Shown piece after piece: positions 1 through 9,699 of a stretch of 64,000 nucleotides of DNA. Source of the DNA: Bacteroides sp. AN502(2024) (GTDB lineage Bacteria > Bacteroidota > Bacteroidia > Bacteroidales > Bacteroidaceae); the NCBI RefSeq assembly GCF_041227145.1, contig NZ_JBGFSP010000003.1, positions 2,914,001 to 2,978,000 on the forward strand, given 5' to 3'. The position numbers were made by a program, and so were the translations under genes. Under the pieces are notes generated by a model. It was not told the DNA's origin. It was given only the letters and a program-made list of their open reading frames with translations, and did not search any database. Within the stretch, counting starts at the first letter, position 1. Each line of letters begins with the position of its first letter.

Positions 1-449
1 GTGTGGTGACACTTCTTTATTATTTAAGAAAAACGCTGTTCTTTTATGAGCGGGTGAAAGGCTTTGTGCTTAATATATGGGAGGGGATTATGTCTTTAAA
101 AGGAGTGCGTAACATTCCTCTCTTTATTTTTTATACATTGGCTATCTGGACGTGTTATTTCCTTCACTTCTATTTCACGTTCTATTGCTTTGCTTTTACG
201 GTACATTTGGGTATTCTTGCTGCTTTGGTTATGTTTGTGGGCGGTACGTTTGCGGTGATTGTGCCTACTCCTAACGGGGCGGGACCATGGCATTTTGCCA
301 TCATTTCTATGATGATGCTTTATGGGATAAGTGTGACGGATGCCGGAATATTTGCCTTGATTGTGCATGGAATCCAAACCTTTCTGGTTATTTTGTTAGG
401 CATCTATGGTTTGGCTGCTCTACCGTTTGCCAGTAGACATCTGGGTTGA
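1..449 (+). CDS. Lysylphosphatidylglycerol synthase TM-like flippase family protein, C-terminal part
   Basis: The gene enters from the left edge, so only about 148 C-terminal residues are visible and its start is not in the window. The visible part is a polytopic inner-membrane protein with at least three long hydrophobic stretches. It contains PTPNGAGPWHFA, close to the PTPGGAG(P/V) signature of the UPF0104/PF03706 family (YbhN- and MprF-flippase-like membrane domain), which sits in the last third of such proteins. The end HLG then TGA fits the usual family C-terminus. The substrate is unknown; many members of this family lack the synthase domain and have no assigned reaction. Family assignment is fairly secure, function is not. 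Confidence 0.75.
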   Translation, partial: VVTLLYYLRKTLFFYERVKGFVLNIWEGIMSLKGVRNIPLFIFYTLAIWTCYFLHFYFTFYCFAFTVHLGILAALVMFVGGTFAVIVPTPNGAGPWHFAIISMMMLYGISVTDAGIFALIVHGIQTFLVILLGIYGLAALPFASRHLG

Positions 450-570
450 AAATCTAGCTAAGAATGCGTATTTTTAAATGTTTTTGCTGACGTGCTTTGC
501 TATCTGAAAACTTTTCCATAACTTGGCACTGTTTAATTAGTAGATGTAAAATCGTTTTAAAATATTTATT

Positions 571-2028
571 ATGAATACTATTCTTTCTTTGGCTCCACAG
601 AATGTGTGGAAGCATTTTTATTCGTTGACACAGATTCCTCGTCCATCGGGACATATGGAGAAAATAACAGAATTTCTTCTAGGTTTCGGAAAAGGCTTGG
701 GACTGGAGTCTTTTGTAGACGAAGCGGGTAATGTAATTATTCGTAAACCGGCAACTCCGGGGATGGAAAACCGGAAAGGTGTAATTCTTCAGGCGCACAT
801 GGATATGGTTCCGCAGAAGAACAATGATACAGTACACGATTTTGAGAAAGATCCGATTGAAACTTATATAGACGGTGACTGGGTAAAAGCGAAAGGTACT
901 ACTTTGGGTGCGGATAACGGACTGGGAGTAGCTGCTATTATGGCAGTGTTGGAAGCAAAAGATCTGAAACACGGTCCTTTGGAAGCTCTGATTACTAAAG
1001 ATGAAGAAACCGGTATGTATGGTGCATTTGGTTTGAAGCCGGGTACCCTGAACGGAGAAATCCTGTTGAATCTGGATTCTGAAGATGAGGGTGAATTGTA
1101 TATTGGTTGTGCCGGAGGTATGGACGTAACTGCTACTCTGGAATATAAGGAAGTAGCTCCGGAGGAAGGAGATATTGCAGTGAAAGTAACCTTGAAAGGA
1201 TTGCGTGGCGGACATTCGGGATTGGAAATCAATGAAGGGCGTGCCAATGCCAATAAGTTGTTGGTTCGTTTTGTTCGTGAAGCGGTTGCCAGTTATGAAG
1301 CTCGTTTGGCTAGCTGGGAAGGTGGTAATATGCGTAATGCTATCCCACGTGAGGCACATGCGGTTATTACCATTCCGGCTGAAAATGAAGAAGAAGTGCT
1401 GGGCTTGGTGAAATATTGCGAAGACTTGTTTAATGAAGAATATTCGGCTATTGAAACTCCGATCAGTTTCACAGCTGAGCGTGTGGAACTTCCTGCGGGT
1501 GAAGTTCCCGAAGAAATTCAGGACAATCTGATTGATGCAATCTTTGCTTGTCAAAACGGTGTGACACGTATGATTCCTACAGTTCCGGATACGGTAGAGA
1601 CTTCTTCCAACCTTGCTATTATCACGATTGGTGAAGGAAAGGCGTCCATTAAGATTCTGGCTCGCAGTTCGAGCAATAGCATGAAGGAGTATCTGACTAC
1701 TAGCTTGGAGTCTTGCTTCTCTATGGCAGGTATGAAAGTCGAGATGACAGGGGGGTATTCCGGCTGGCAACCTGATGTTAATTCTCCGATTCTGCACGCG
1801 ATGAAGGCATCCTATAAGCAACAGTTTGGTGCAGAACCTGCGGTGAAAGTGATTCATGCAGGTTTGGAATGTGGTATCATTGGTGCTATTATTCCGGGAT
1901 TGGATATGATTTCTTTTGGTCCGACTTTGCGCTCACCGCATTCACCGGACGAAAGAGCATTGATTCCTACTGTACAGAAGTTCTATGACTTCTTGGTGGC
2001 AACTTTGGAGCAAACTCCAATGAAATAA
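571..2028 (+). CDS. pepD: Cytosolic non-specific dipeptidase (aminoacyl-histidine dipeptidase, M20 family)
   Basis: This 485-residue cytoplasmic metallopeptidase would hydrolyse dipeptides, including Xaa-His, in peptide catabolism. Length is typical of PepD. M20/M28 metal-site motifs are in order: QAHMDMVPQ (about residues 75-83), TTLGADNGLGVA with the bridging Asp (about 110-121), KDEETGMYGA with the catalytic and ligand Glu pair (about 146-155), NLDSEDEGE (about 169-177), the dimerisation-domain GLRGGHSG (about 210-217) and HAGLECG (near 430), with a late His in SPHSPDE. The ATG follows an AT-rich leader. A strong terminator follows 50 bp after the stop, so it is probably monocistronic. No signal peptide is present. 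Confidence 0.93.
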   Translation: MNTILSLAPQNVWKHFYSLTQIPRPSGHMEKITEFLLGFGKGLGLESFVDEAGNVIIRKPATPGMENRKGVILQAHMDMVPQKNNDTVHDFEKDPIETYIDGDWVKAKGTTLGADNGLGVAAIMAVLEAKDLKHGPLEALITKDEETGMYGAFGLKPGTLNGEILLNLDSEDEGELYIGCAGGMDVTATLEYKEVAPEEGDIAVKVTLKGLRGGHSGLEINEGRANANKLLVRFVREAVASYEARLASWEGGNMRNAIPREAHAVITIPAENEEEVLGLVKYCEDLFNEEYSAIETPISFTAERVELPAGEVPEEIQDNLIDAIFACQNGVTRMIPTVPDTVETSSNLAIITIGEGKASIKILARSSSNSMKEYLTTSLESCFSMAGMKVEMTGGYSGWQPDVNSPILHAMKASYKQQFGAEPAVKVIHAGLECGIIGAIIPGLDMISFGPTLRSPHSPDERALIPTVQKFYDFLVATLEQTPMK

Positions 2029-2079
2029 CGTATTTCTCTTTATATAAATTTCTCCTATTATATATAGGTAACTATAGTG

Positions 2080-2114
2080 AAGGCACAGATGACATTCCGT
2101 CTGTGCCTTTTTGT
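2080..2114 (+). terminator. Rho-independent terminator after pepD
   Basis: AAGGCACAGA pairs with TCTGTGCCTT around the short loop TGACATTCCG and is followed by a T run. It separates pepD from the small-peptide unit. Confidence 0.85.
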
Positions 2115-2240
2115 CATATTTATGATAGCATCTGTGCCGATTTTGCGTTATAACAAATAAATTAATTGATGCAAATCAATAAATATGCTATAAAACATAA
2201 TATTCTCTCTTTTTTAGATGCGATGAATAAACAAAGGCTG

Positions 2241-2248
2241 TATTTTTG
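2241..2248 (+). promoter_or_regulatory. -7 promoter element of the small-peptide unit
   Basis: TATTTTTG matches the Bacteroides -7 consensus TAnnTTTG. It lies 34 bp before the first small ORF and after the pepD terminator, so the two peptides would have their own transcript. Confidence 0.6.
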
Positions 2249-2281
2249 TGTTGTATAACATGTAATTAAGAGGATAACAAA

Positions 2282-2374
2282 ATGAAAAGTTTAAAAAGAT
2301 TGTTTAGAAAGATCGGTGAAGCCGATGTACATGTTTGGGGATATTCTACAATTAATATTAAACCAAACAAGTAA
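2282..2374 (+). CDS. Small basic peptide A, 30 residues, unknown function
   Basis: This 30-residue ORF starts MKSLKRLFRKIG, continues through EADVHV to a WGY motif and ends INIKPNK. A Shine-Dalgarno-like AAGAGG lies about 10 bp upstream of the ATG, and a -7 promoter element precedes it. The N-terminal third is a basic amphipathic segment and there is no cleavable signal peptide. A second 30-residue ORF 48 bp downstream shares its pattern SL-x-R ... (K/E)-(I/V)-G ... WGY-x(1-2)-I, so the two look like diverged tandem paralogues. A strong terminator follows the second. I do not recognise the family. Candidates are a signalling peptide, a membrane-active peptide or a precursor peptide; none is supported beyond size and charge. 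Confidence 0.55.
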   Translation: MKSLKRLFRKIGEADVHVWGYSTINIKPNK

Positions 2375-2422
2375 GTTTTATTTTTAGTTTTCAGGAATTA
2401 GTAATTTAAAGATTTAGAGATT

Positions 2423-2515
2423 ATGGCAAAGAAAATGAGTTCTTTAATTAGGAAAATCCTTAGTGAAGTAGGTCGTAATGAAATGCTTTCATGGGGGTAC
2501 AGAATTGAGAAATGA
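2423..2515 (+). CDS. Small basic peptide B, 30 residues, tandem paralogue of A
   Basis: This 30-residue ORF begins MAKKMSSLIRKILSEVG and ends in SWGYRIEK. An AGAGA ribosome-site-like stretch lies just upstream of its ATG. It shares with peptide A the same length, the basic amphipathic N-terminus with SL-x-R, the (K/E)(I/V)G turn and the WGY motif followed by Ile. The stop is 25 bp before a near-perfect terminator hairpin, so A and B form a compact two-gene transcript of about 330 nt. Function unknown. Confidence 0.55.
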   Translation: MAKKMSSLIRKILSEVGRNEMLSWGYRIEK

Positions 2516-2540
2516 TAACAAGTACATTAACTGGATTTGG

Positions 2541-2580
2541 AGTGGGGATACGTTATTAAAGACGATATCCCCACTTTTTC
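2541..2580 (+). terminator. Rho-independent terminator of the small-peptide unit
   Basis: AGTGGGGATA pairs with TATCCCCACT; an inner CGT/ACG extends the stem past one bulged base. TTTTTC follows. The stem is unusually strong for this AT-rich intergenic region. Confidence 0.85.
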
Positions 2581-2750
2581 TATATAAAAAAGACAGAGCG
2601 AATTTGCTAATAAGCCAATGTTGGACACAGTACAGAACCGATAGCTTGATAAAGCTTTTTTTAAGCTAAAAAGAACAAATCTTTAAACTTTATTTCTTTA
2701 CTTTGTCTTTTATAGAGTGAGACGTATAGCGAACTTAAACTAGAAAGATT

Positions 2751-5700
2751 ATGAAAGTAAAGCAGATTTGTATAATAGTGCTATTAGGATTGGGAGTGAT
2801 TCCGACAGTACAGGCACAAACGTTCGACAAATTATGGAAAGAAGTGGAGCAAGCGGAGAAAAAAAGCTTGCCAAAGACAGTGATCAAACTGACTGATGAG
2901 ATTTATCAGAAAGGGGAAAAAGAGAAAAACTCTCCGCAGATGTTCAAAGCATATACGTGGCGGATGAAGTATCGGGAAATATTAAATCCTGATAGTTTTT
3001 ATGCTGGTCTGAAGGGACTGGAACAGTGGGTGAAACAATCCGACCAACCAATGGACCGTGCTATTTTGCATTCTCTGATAGCTGGAATTTATGCAAATTA
3101 TGCAGCTGACAACCAATGGCAACTTCGCCAACGGACAGAGATTGTAGGTCAAACTCCTTCTGCAGATATACGTGAGTGGACTGCCAATATGTTTGTAGAG
3201 AAAGTGCGGACAAATGTAAAAGAAGCCTTGACTGACTCTGTATTGCTGCTCAAAACTTCTTCACGCGACTATATCCCTTTCGTAGAACTGGGGAAAACGA
3301 GTGAATATTATCACCATGATCTCTATCATTTATTAGCTTCCCGTAGTATTAACGCTCTGTCGCAAGTGGAAAGACTGGGCAGATATGCTGAAACGAACGC
3401 CGTAGATCCGGTACAGCAGGATATAATGGCTATTTATGAAAATATGCTTTCTGCTTATAAAACAACCGAATTGAAAGAGGGCTATGTATTGACCGCACTT
3501 AACTATTTGGAATGGCAACAGGGAGCGGAACGGTATATTCGCCCTCTTCAAGTAAAGGGAGAGTCTTCGGTATTGACGGATGACACTTATCTGAAAACTT
3601 TGAATACATTGAAAAGTAAATATGCTTCGAATCCGATATGTGCTGAAGTGTACTTGGTGCAAGCACGTTATGCTATTGAAAAGCAACAGCAGATTAGTGC
3701 ATTGCAGCTTTGCGATGAAGCGATTCGTCTTTATCCCGGATATGACAGAATCAATGCTTTGAAAAATCTTCGGGAAGAGATATTGGCTCCTTATTTGAAT
3801 GTAACTGCAGCAGATCAGGCTTTCCCGAATGAAGAGATAGAACTAAGAGCCTCGCATAAGAATCTGGATGGCTTCACCGTCCGGATTTATCAGGCGAAGA
3901 AACTGATAAAGGAACAACATTACTCGGTAATTCGCCCGGAAGATTACCGGACACGGGACACGGTGTTTACATTCAAAGCTCCCGAACTTGGAGCTTACGT
4001 AATGCGTATCATACCGGATATTCGTGCGAAGAGAGACAGTGAAAGTAAGTTTGATGTAACACGTTTCAAGGTGTTGACTTGTCGTCTGCCGGAAAAACAA
4101 TATCAAGTGGTGGCGCTGGACGGACAGACGGGACATCCTATTTCGAATGCGAAAGTTGCGATGTATAGTAACGATGAAAAAGTATTGCAGGAGTTTACAA
4201 CGGACAAAGATGGCAAGGTGGTGTTTCCCTGGAAATCTGAATACCGCTATCTGAAAGCTTACAAGGGCACGGATACAGCAATGCCGAAACAAGGCATTTA
4301 TGCAGGGAGTTACGGATATTACGGTGACGAAGACAAGGTGGCGGAGAATATGACTTTATTGACTGACCGTTCTTTGTATCGTCCCGGACAGACGGTGTAT
4401 GTGAAGGGAATTGCCTATTCTCAACAATCAGATACGGCGAATGTGCTCCCGAACAAGGAATATACGGTGACTTTATGGGATGCGAACAATCAGGAAGTAG
4501 GGCGGAAGTCGGTACGTACCAATGAGTTCGGTTCGTTTGCCACTGATTTCGTGTTGCCTTCGGCTTGCCTGAACGGAATGTTCTCGTTGAAGGCAGGAAG
4601 AGACCGTACAAGTATCCGTGTGGAAGATTATAAACGTCCGACGTTTGACATCACTTTTGAAAAGCAACAGGGAAGTTACCAACTTGGTGATGAGATACAA
4701 GTGAAGGGTAAGGTGCAATCTTACAATGGCGTATTGCTTCAAGACCTTCCGGTGAGATATACGGTAAAGCGTTCTGCATACAGCCTTTGGCGGTTTGCGG
4801 AATCTGTGCAGATTGCTTCCGGTGAAGTGACGGCCAATGAGAATGGAGAATTTACGATACCGGTTCGCTTGCAGGAAAGTGATTCTTATAAGAATGATGA
4901 TAAAGTATATTATCGCTATTCCATTGAAGCTACTGTTACCAATGTGTCGGGTGAAACGCAGTCTTCTACGGATGTGATTTCAGCTGGAAACCGTTCGTTG
5001 GTTTTGCAGGTGGAATTGCAAGATAAGACTTGTAGGGATCAACAGTTCGAAACAATGTTTAACGTGCAGAATCTGAATGGACAGCCTGTGGAGGTGAAGG
5101 GGGATTATTACCTGTATCCTGCCAAAGATAAGGATTTTAAACAGACAGAAGAGAAAGCTATTATAACGGGAACCTTTACTTCTAATAAAAATATGACGCT
5201 CGACTGGAAGAATCTTCCGTCGGGACCTTATGTACTGAAAGCATCAGTGAAAGACAATCAGGGTAAGGAAGTAACTGCCGACATCCATACGATTCTTTTC
5301 TCTGTCGAGGATAAACGTCCGCCTGTAGAAACAATGGTATGGTTCTATGGAGAAAATGTGGAATTTGATGCGACTCATCCGGCTGTGTTCTGCTTTGGTA
5401 CGTCGAAGAAAGATGCTTATGTGATGATGAATGTATTTTCCGGTGATAAATTGTTGGAAAGTAAGACATTGAACTTGTCTGATACGATTGTTCGCTTCGA
5501 ATATCCATATCAGGAGAGTTATGGTGACGGTGTATTTGTAAATTTCTGTATGGTAAGAGATGGACAGGTTTATCAAGAACATGTCCGGCTGACCAAACGA
5601 ATTCCTGCAAAGACGTTGACTATGAAGTGGGAAGTGTTTCGTGATAAATTACGTCCGGGACAAAAGGAAGAATGGAAACTGACAATTAAAACGCCACAAG

Positions 5701-8495
5701 GACGAGCCGCTAATGCAGAGATGCTGGCAACGATGTATGATGCTTCACTGGATAAGATATGGAACCGTCAACAGAATTTCCAAATCTTCTATAACCGGAT
5801 TGTTCCATATTCTAATTGGATGAGCGGATATTCAGGAAATAATTCATTTAATTACTGGTGGAATACAAAGAGTCTCAAAGTGCCGGGATTGGCGTATGAT
5901 CGTTTTGTGATGCAGCCGGGGTATGGTATCGGAATTGCTTTAGAAGGAAATTTGGCCGGAGTAATGGTGAGAGGATATGGATCGGCCAGAAAGACGATGC
6001 TGACAGGCAGTGTTTCGGTATTGGACGTTGCGACTTCAAGAAGTAATGCGCCGATGATGAAATCTGCTATGGCTACTGATGCCATGACTGATGTTGAATT
6101 CCAATCGGAACAGGTATCCATGGAAGAAAATGCGGATGAGGTTTCTGATGACGAAATGCTCCCCGAAGCTCCTGCCGACCTGCGTACGAATCTTGCAGAA
6201 ACAGCTTTCTTCTATCCTCAACTTCGCACCAATGAACAAGGAGAAATTTCATTCTCTTTCACGATGCCCGAAAGTCTGACGCGTTGGAACTTCCGTGGAT
6301 ATTCTCATACGAAAGAGATGCTGATGGGAACATTGGACGGTGAAGCCACCACGAGCAAGGAATTTATGCTGACTCCTAATCTTCCCCGCTTTGTACGTGT
6401 GGGGGATAAGACTTCTCTTGCAGCTTCTATTTCTAATATGACCGGTAAGTTGCAAACCGGAACGGTAAGTCTGGTTCTTTTTGACCCGATGACGGAGAAA
6501 GTGATCAGCACACAAAAACAGAAATTCAGCCTTGCTGCCGGAAAGACGATGGGCGTGAACTTCCAGTTTACCGTCAGTGATAAATACGAAATATTGGGAT
6601 GCCGGATGATCGCTGACAGTGGTACTTTCAGTGATGGAGAACAACAGTTGCTTCCGGTTCTTAGCAATAAGGAACATCTGGTAGAGACACTACCCATGCC
6701 TGTACGTGGAGAAGAAACCCGTACTTTCTCACTCGATCGTCTGTTCAACCAACAAAGTAAAACGGTAACCGACCGTAAACTGACTGTTGAGTTTACAGGA
6801 AATCCGGCCTGGTATGCTATTCAGGCATTGCCTTCTTTGAGTCTTCCTACAAGCAATAATGCGATCTCCTGGGCTACGGCATATTATGCAAATACCTTGG
6901 CTTCGTTCATTATGAACAGTCAGCCGAAGATCAAGGCGGTGTTTGAAAGTTGGAAAATGCAGGGAGGTACGAAGGAAACCTTCTTGAGTAACCTGCAAAA
7001 GAATCAGGAAGTGAAGAACATCATTCTGGCCGAATCCCCTTGGGTGTTCGAAGCACAGACGGAAGAACAACAGAAAGAACGTATCGCCACTTTGTTTGAC
7101 TTGAACAATATCCGTAGCAATAATATCGCGGCTTTGACCCGGTTGCAGGAGTTGCAGAACTCAAACGGTGCATGGTCATGGTATAAAGGGATGACCGGCA
7201 ACCGATCTGTTACAACTTATATCGCCGGTTTGAATGCCCGCCTGACTATGTTGACAGGTGAGAGATTGAGCGGAGCGGCTCTCTCTTTGCAACAGAATGC
7301 TTTCACTTACCTTCATCAATCAGCTTTAGACGAATATAAGGAAATCTTGAAAGCACAGAAAGAAGGAGTGAAGTTTACCGGTGTTTCGGGTAGTATTCTG
7401 CAATATTTGTATCTCATCGCTATTTCGGGAGAGCAAGTGCCTGCGACCAATAAAGCTGCTTATACCTATTATCTTTCTAAGGTAGGAGAACTGCTTACTT
7501 CTCCTTCGATGGATACGAAAGCGATTGCCGCTATTGTACTTGATAAAGCCGGACGCAAGAAAGAGGCACAGGAATTTGTTTCATCTTTGAAAGAGTTCCT
7601 GACCAAGACAGATGAACAGGGAATGTTCTTTGCTTTCAACGAGAATCCGTATGCATGGGGCGGAATGCAGATGCAGGCTCATGTTGATGTAATGGAAGCG
7701 TTGGAACAGGTAGGGGGTAACAACGATACGATGGAAGAAATGAAACTTTGGCTGTTGAAGCAAAAGCAAACACAGCAATGGAACTCTCCGGTAGCTACTG
7801 CCGACGCGGTATTTGCGTTGCTGATGAAAGGTGTCAACTTGCTGGACCATCAGGGAGATGTACGGATTGTAATTGCTAATGAAGTACTGGAAACGGTTGC
7901 TCCGAGTAAAACGACTGTTCCCGGATTGGGATATATCAAACGTTCTTTCACACAGAAGAATGTGGTGGATGCCCGTAAGATTGAAGTGGAAAAGAGAAAT
8001 CCGGGTATCGCCTGGGGAGCTGTGTATGCAGAATTTGAATCCCCCATCAGTGATGTGAAACAGCAGGGTGGTGAGTTAAATGTAGAGAAACAGTTATATG
8101 TGGAACGTATGGTAAATAACGCTCCTCAATTACAGCCTGTAACAGCGAAGACGGTTCTCCAGGTAGGTGATAAAGTGGTTGCCCGTTTGAGTATCCGTGT
8201 AGACCGTCCGATGGACTTTGTACAGTTGAAAGATCAGCGGGGGGCTTGCTTCGAACCGATCGGCACCATTTCCGGTTATCGTTGGAACAACGGACTAGGC
8301 TATTATGTAGATATCAAAGATGCGTCAACCAATTTCTTCTTCGATCATTTAGGAAAAGGAGTATATGTATTGGAATATAGTTACCGTGTCAGTCGTGCAG
8401 GAACTTATGAAACAGGTCTGGCAACTATGCAATATGCATACGCACCGGAATATGCTTCACATTCTGCCTCGATGAGGGTTGGCATTAAAGAATAA
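2751..8495 (+). CDS. Alpha-2-macroglobulin family protein lacking the thioester motif
   Basis: This very large 1,914-residue exported protein starts with a signal peptide (MKVKQ, hydrophobic core, VQAQ cleavage region). An N-terminal helical, TPR-like part of about 350 residues precedes macroglobulin domains. The MG2-type motif DRSLYRPGQTVYVKG lies near residues 537-551. The A2M-domain signature around ETAFFYPQLRTNEQGE and PESLTRWNFRGYSH lies near 1145-1185. A helical thioester-like domain follows (about 1340-1640). The CGEQ-type thioester expected near residue 1365 is absent; the equivalent stretch reads LPTSNNAISWA. It belongs to the large Bacteroidetes periplasmic A2M group and is inferred to act in cell-envelope protease trapping or protection. 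A TTACTTTG element at 2698-2705 is a likely promoter. Confidence 0.88.
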   Translation: MKVKQICIIVLLGLGVIPTVQAQTFDKLWKEVEQAEKKSLPKTVIKLTDEIYQKGEKEKNSPQMFKAYTWRMKYREILNPDSFYAGLKGLEQWVKQSDQPMDRAILHSLIAGIYANYAADNQWQLRQRTEIVGQTPSADIREWTANMFVEKVRTNVKEALTDSVLLLKTSSRDYIPFVELGKTSEYYHHDLYHLLASRSINALSQVERLGRYAETNAVDPVQQDIMAIYENMLSAYKTTELKEGYVLTALNYLEWQQGAERYIRPLQVKGESSVLTDDTYLKTLNTLKSKYASNPICAEVYLVQARYAIEKQQQISALQLCDEAIRLYPGYDRINALKNLREEILAPYLNVTAADQAFPNEEIELRASHKNLDGFTVRIYQAKKLIKEQHYSVIRPEDYRTRDTVFTFKAPELGAYVMRIIPDIRAKRDSESKFDVTRFKVLTCRLPEKQYQVVALDGQTGHPISNAKVAMYSNDEKVLQEFTTDKDGKVVFPWKSEYRYLKAYKGTDTAMPKQGIYAGSYGYYGDEDKVAENMTLLTDRSLYRPGQTVYVKGIAYSQQSDTANVLPNKEYTVTLWDANNQEVGRKSVRTNEFGSFATDFVLPSACLNGMFSLKAGRDRTSIRVEDYKRPTFDITFEKQQGSYQLGDEIQVKGKVQSYNGVLLQDLPVRYTVKRSAYSLWRFAESVQIASGEVTANENGEFTIPVRLQESDSYKNDDKVYYRYSIEATVTNVSGETQSSTDVISAGNRSLVLQVELQDKTCRDQQFETMFNVQNLNGQPVEVKGDYYLYPAKDKDFKQTEEKAIITGTFTSNKNMTLDWKNLPSGPYVLKASVKDNQGKEVTADIHTILFSVEDKRPPVETMVWFYGENVEFDATHPAVFCFGTSKKDAYVMMNVFSGDKLLESKTLNLSDTIVRFEYPYQESYGDGVFVNFCMVRDGQVYQEHVRLTKRIPAKTLTMKWEVFRDKLRPGQKEEWKLTIKTPQGRAANAEMLATMYDASLDKIWNRQQNFQIFYNRIVPYSNWMSGYSGNNSFNYWWNTKSLKVPGLAYDRFVMQPGYGIGIALEGNLAGVMVRGYGSARKTMLTGSVSVLDVATSRSNAPMMKSAMATDAMTDVEFQSEQVSMEENADEVSDDEMLPEAPADLRTNLAETAFFYPQLRTNEQGEISFSFTMPESLTRWNFRGYSHTKEMLMGTLDGEATTSKEFMLTPNLPRFVRVGDKTSLAASISNMTGKLQTGTVSLVLFDPMTEKVISTQKQKFSLAAGKTMGVNFQFTVSDKYEILGCRMIADSGTFSDGEQQLLPVLSNKEHLVETLPMPVRGEETRTFSLDRLFNQQSKTVTDRKLTVEFTGNPAWYAIQALPSLSLPTSNNAISWATAYYANTLASFIMNSQPKIKAVFESWKMQGGTKETFLSNLQKNQEVKNIILAESPWVFEAQTEEQQKERIATLFDLNNIRSNNIAALTRLQELQNSNGAWSWYKGMTGNRSVTTYIAGLNARLTMLTGERLSGAALSLQQNAFTYLHQSALDEYKEILKAQKEGVKFTGVSGSILQYLYLIAISGEQVPATNKAAYTYYLSKVGELLTSPSMDTKAIAAIVLDKAGRKKEAQEFVSSLKEFLTKTDEQGMFFAFNENPYAWGGMQMQAHVDVMEALEQVGGNNDTMEEMKLWLLKQKQTQQWNSPVATADAVFALLMKGVNLLDHQGDVRIVIANEVLETVAPSKTTVPGLGYIKRSFTQKNVVDARKIEVEKRNPGIAWGAVYAEFESPISDVKQQGGELNVEKQLYVERMVNNAPQLQPVTAKTVLQVGDKVVARLSIRVDRPMDFVQLKDQRGACFEPIGTISGYRWNNGLGYYVDIKDASTNFFFDHLGKGVYVLEYSYRVSRAGTYETGLATMQYAYAPEYASHSASMRVGIKE

Positions 8496-8539
8496 CGCAA
8501 GACATTTGATATTCAGGCATGGGGCTCACGTGTCTTGTC

Positions 8540-8566
8540 AATCTGTGTTAATCTGTGTAATCTGTG
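8540..8566 (+). repeat. Three short direct repeats AATCTGTG
   Basis: AATCTGTG occurs at 8540, 8550 and 8559 between the macroglobulin gene and the DUF1573 gene, just before that gene's promoter. The 9-10 bp spacing is about one helix turn, so it could be a binding site or simple slippage. Confidence 0.45.
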
Positions 8567-8589
8567 ATGAAAAACTCATCTAAAACAAC

Positions 8590-8597
8590 TACATTTG
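8590..8597 (+). promoter_or_regulatory. -7 promoter element of the DUF1573-meaB unit
   Basis: TACATTTG fits TAnnTTTG and lies 24 bp before the ATG at 8621. Confidence 0.6.
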
Positions 8598-8620
8598 TGC
8601 ACCCAATTAAATAATATCGC

Positions 8621-9688
8621 ATGAAACGTACTTCGCTATTTATATTATCCTTGTTTACTGTCGTTTTGGCAGCCGTTGCCCAACCCCGTATCTCTTCCAA
8701 TAAAGAGATGCATAACTTCGGACAAATTGAGTGGAAACGTCCGGTGACTGTGGAATATACCATCACTAATACGGGAAATCAACCGTTGGTGCTGACCAAT
8801 GTCACTACCTCTTGTGCCTGTGCCGTGGCCGACTGGACAAAAGAACCGATTGTTCCCGGAGGAAAAGGAATAGTAAAGGCTGTTTTTGATGCAAAGGCGT
8901 TAGGTCATTTTGAAAAGTCGGTAGGTATATATAGCAATGCCAACCCGAGTCTGGTTTATCTGAAATTTACCGGTGAAGTGGTGCGGGAAATAAAAGATTA
9001 TACAAAGATACTTCCTTATACAATAGGGAATATCCGTTTAGATCGCGATGAATTCGCTTTTCCCGATGTCTATCATGGACAGCAACCTTCACTGACATTC
9101 AGCATTGCCAATCTTTCCGATCGTCCCTACGAACCGGTATTGATGCATCTGCCTCCTTATCTGAAAATGGAAGCGGAACCTAAAGTTTTGTTGAAAGGCA
9201 AAAAAGGAACTGTTAAATTGACTTTGGATGCAAGCCAGCTAAAAGACTACGGATTGACACAGACATCTGTTTACCTTTCCCGTTTCTCGGGTGATAAGGT
9301 GAGTGAAGATAATGAAATTCCGGTTTCGGCCATTCTGCTTCCCGATTTCTCACGCATGACGGAGAAAGATTCTCTGAATGCTCCTGCTATACGCATTTCA
9401 GAAACGGATATAGATCTCAGCGTGCCATTGATAAAAAAGAGTAAGGCAAGCTATAATATCTTGATTGCCAATGCGGGAAAAACTCCGTTAATTATCAGTA
9501 AGTTGCAGGTATTCAATTCATCAGTAGGAGTGAGCCTGAAAAAGACCGTACTTCCTCCGGATGGAATGACGAAGCTCAAGGTTACCATTCGTAAGCGTGA
9601 CGTAGGCAACAAGAAACATCATTTACGTATCTTGATGATCACGAATGATCCGTTACGTCCAAAAGTCGAAATTAATATTAAACGCTAA
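8621..9688 (+). CDS. DUF1573 domain-containing exported protein
   Basis: This 355-residue protein has a clear signal peptide (MKRTSLFILSLF...VAQ). An Ig-like DUF1573 domain follows at about residues 28-110, with the typical HNFGQIEW start, ITNTGNQPLVLTNV and the paired cysteines SCACA. Two further beta-sandwich repeats follow (around 140-235 and 265-350). It should be periplasmic or surface-exposed. DUF1573 resembles ASH/MSP-type beta-sandwiches and its biochemical role is unknown. It stops 11 bp before meaB on the same strand, so the two are probably co-transcribed, although no functional link is evident. Confidence 0.8.
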   Translation: MKRTSLFILSLFTVVLAAVAQPRISSNKEMHNFGQIEWKRPVTVEYTITNTGNQPLVLTNVTTSCACAVADWTKEPIVPGGKGIVKAVFDAKALGHFEKSVGIYSNANPSLVYLKFTGEVVREIKDYTKILPYTIGNIRLDRDEFAFPDVYHGQQPSLTFSIANLSDRPYEPVLMHLPPYLKMEAEPKVLLKGKKGTVKLTLDASQLKDYGLTQTSVYLSRFSGDKVSEDNEIPVSAILLPDFSRMTEKDSLNAPAIRISETDIDLSVPLIKKSKASYNILIANAGKTPLIISKLQVFNSSVGVSLKKTVLPPDGMTKLKVTIRKRDVGNKKHHLRILMITNDPLRPKVEINIKR

Positions 9689-9699
9689 ATCCTATTATT

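Noticed and set aside
2478..2669. 63-residue plus-strand reading frame overlapping peptide B and the terminator
   Set aside because: It runs through a terminator hairpin and overlaps a better-supported small gene.
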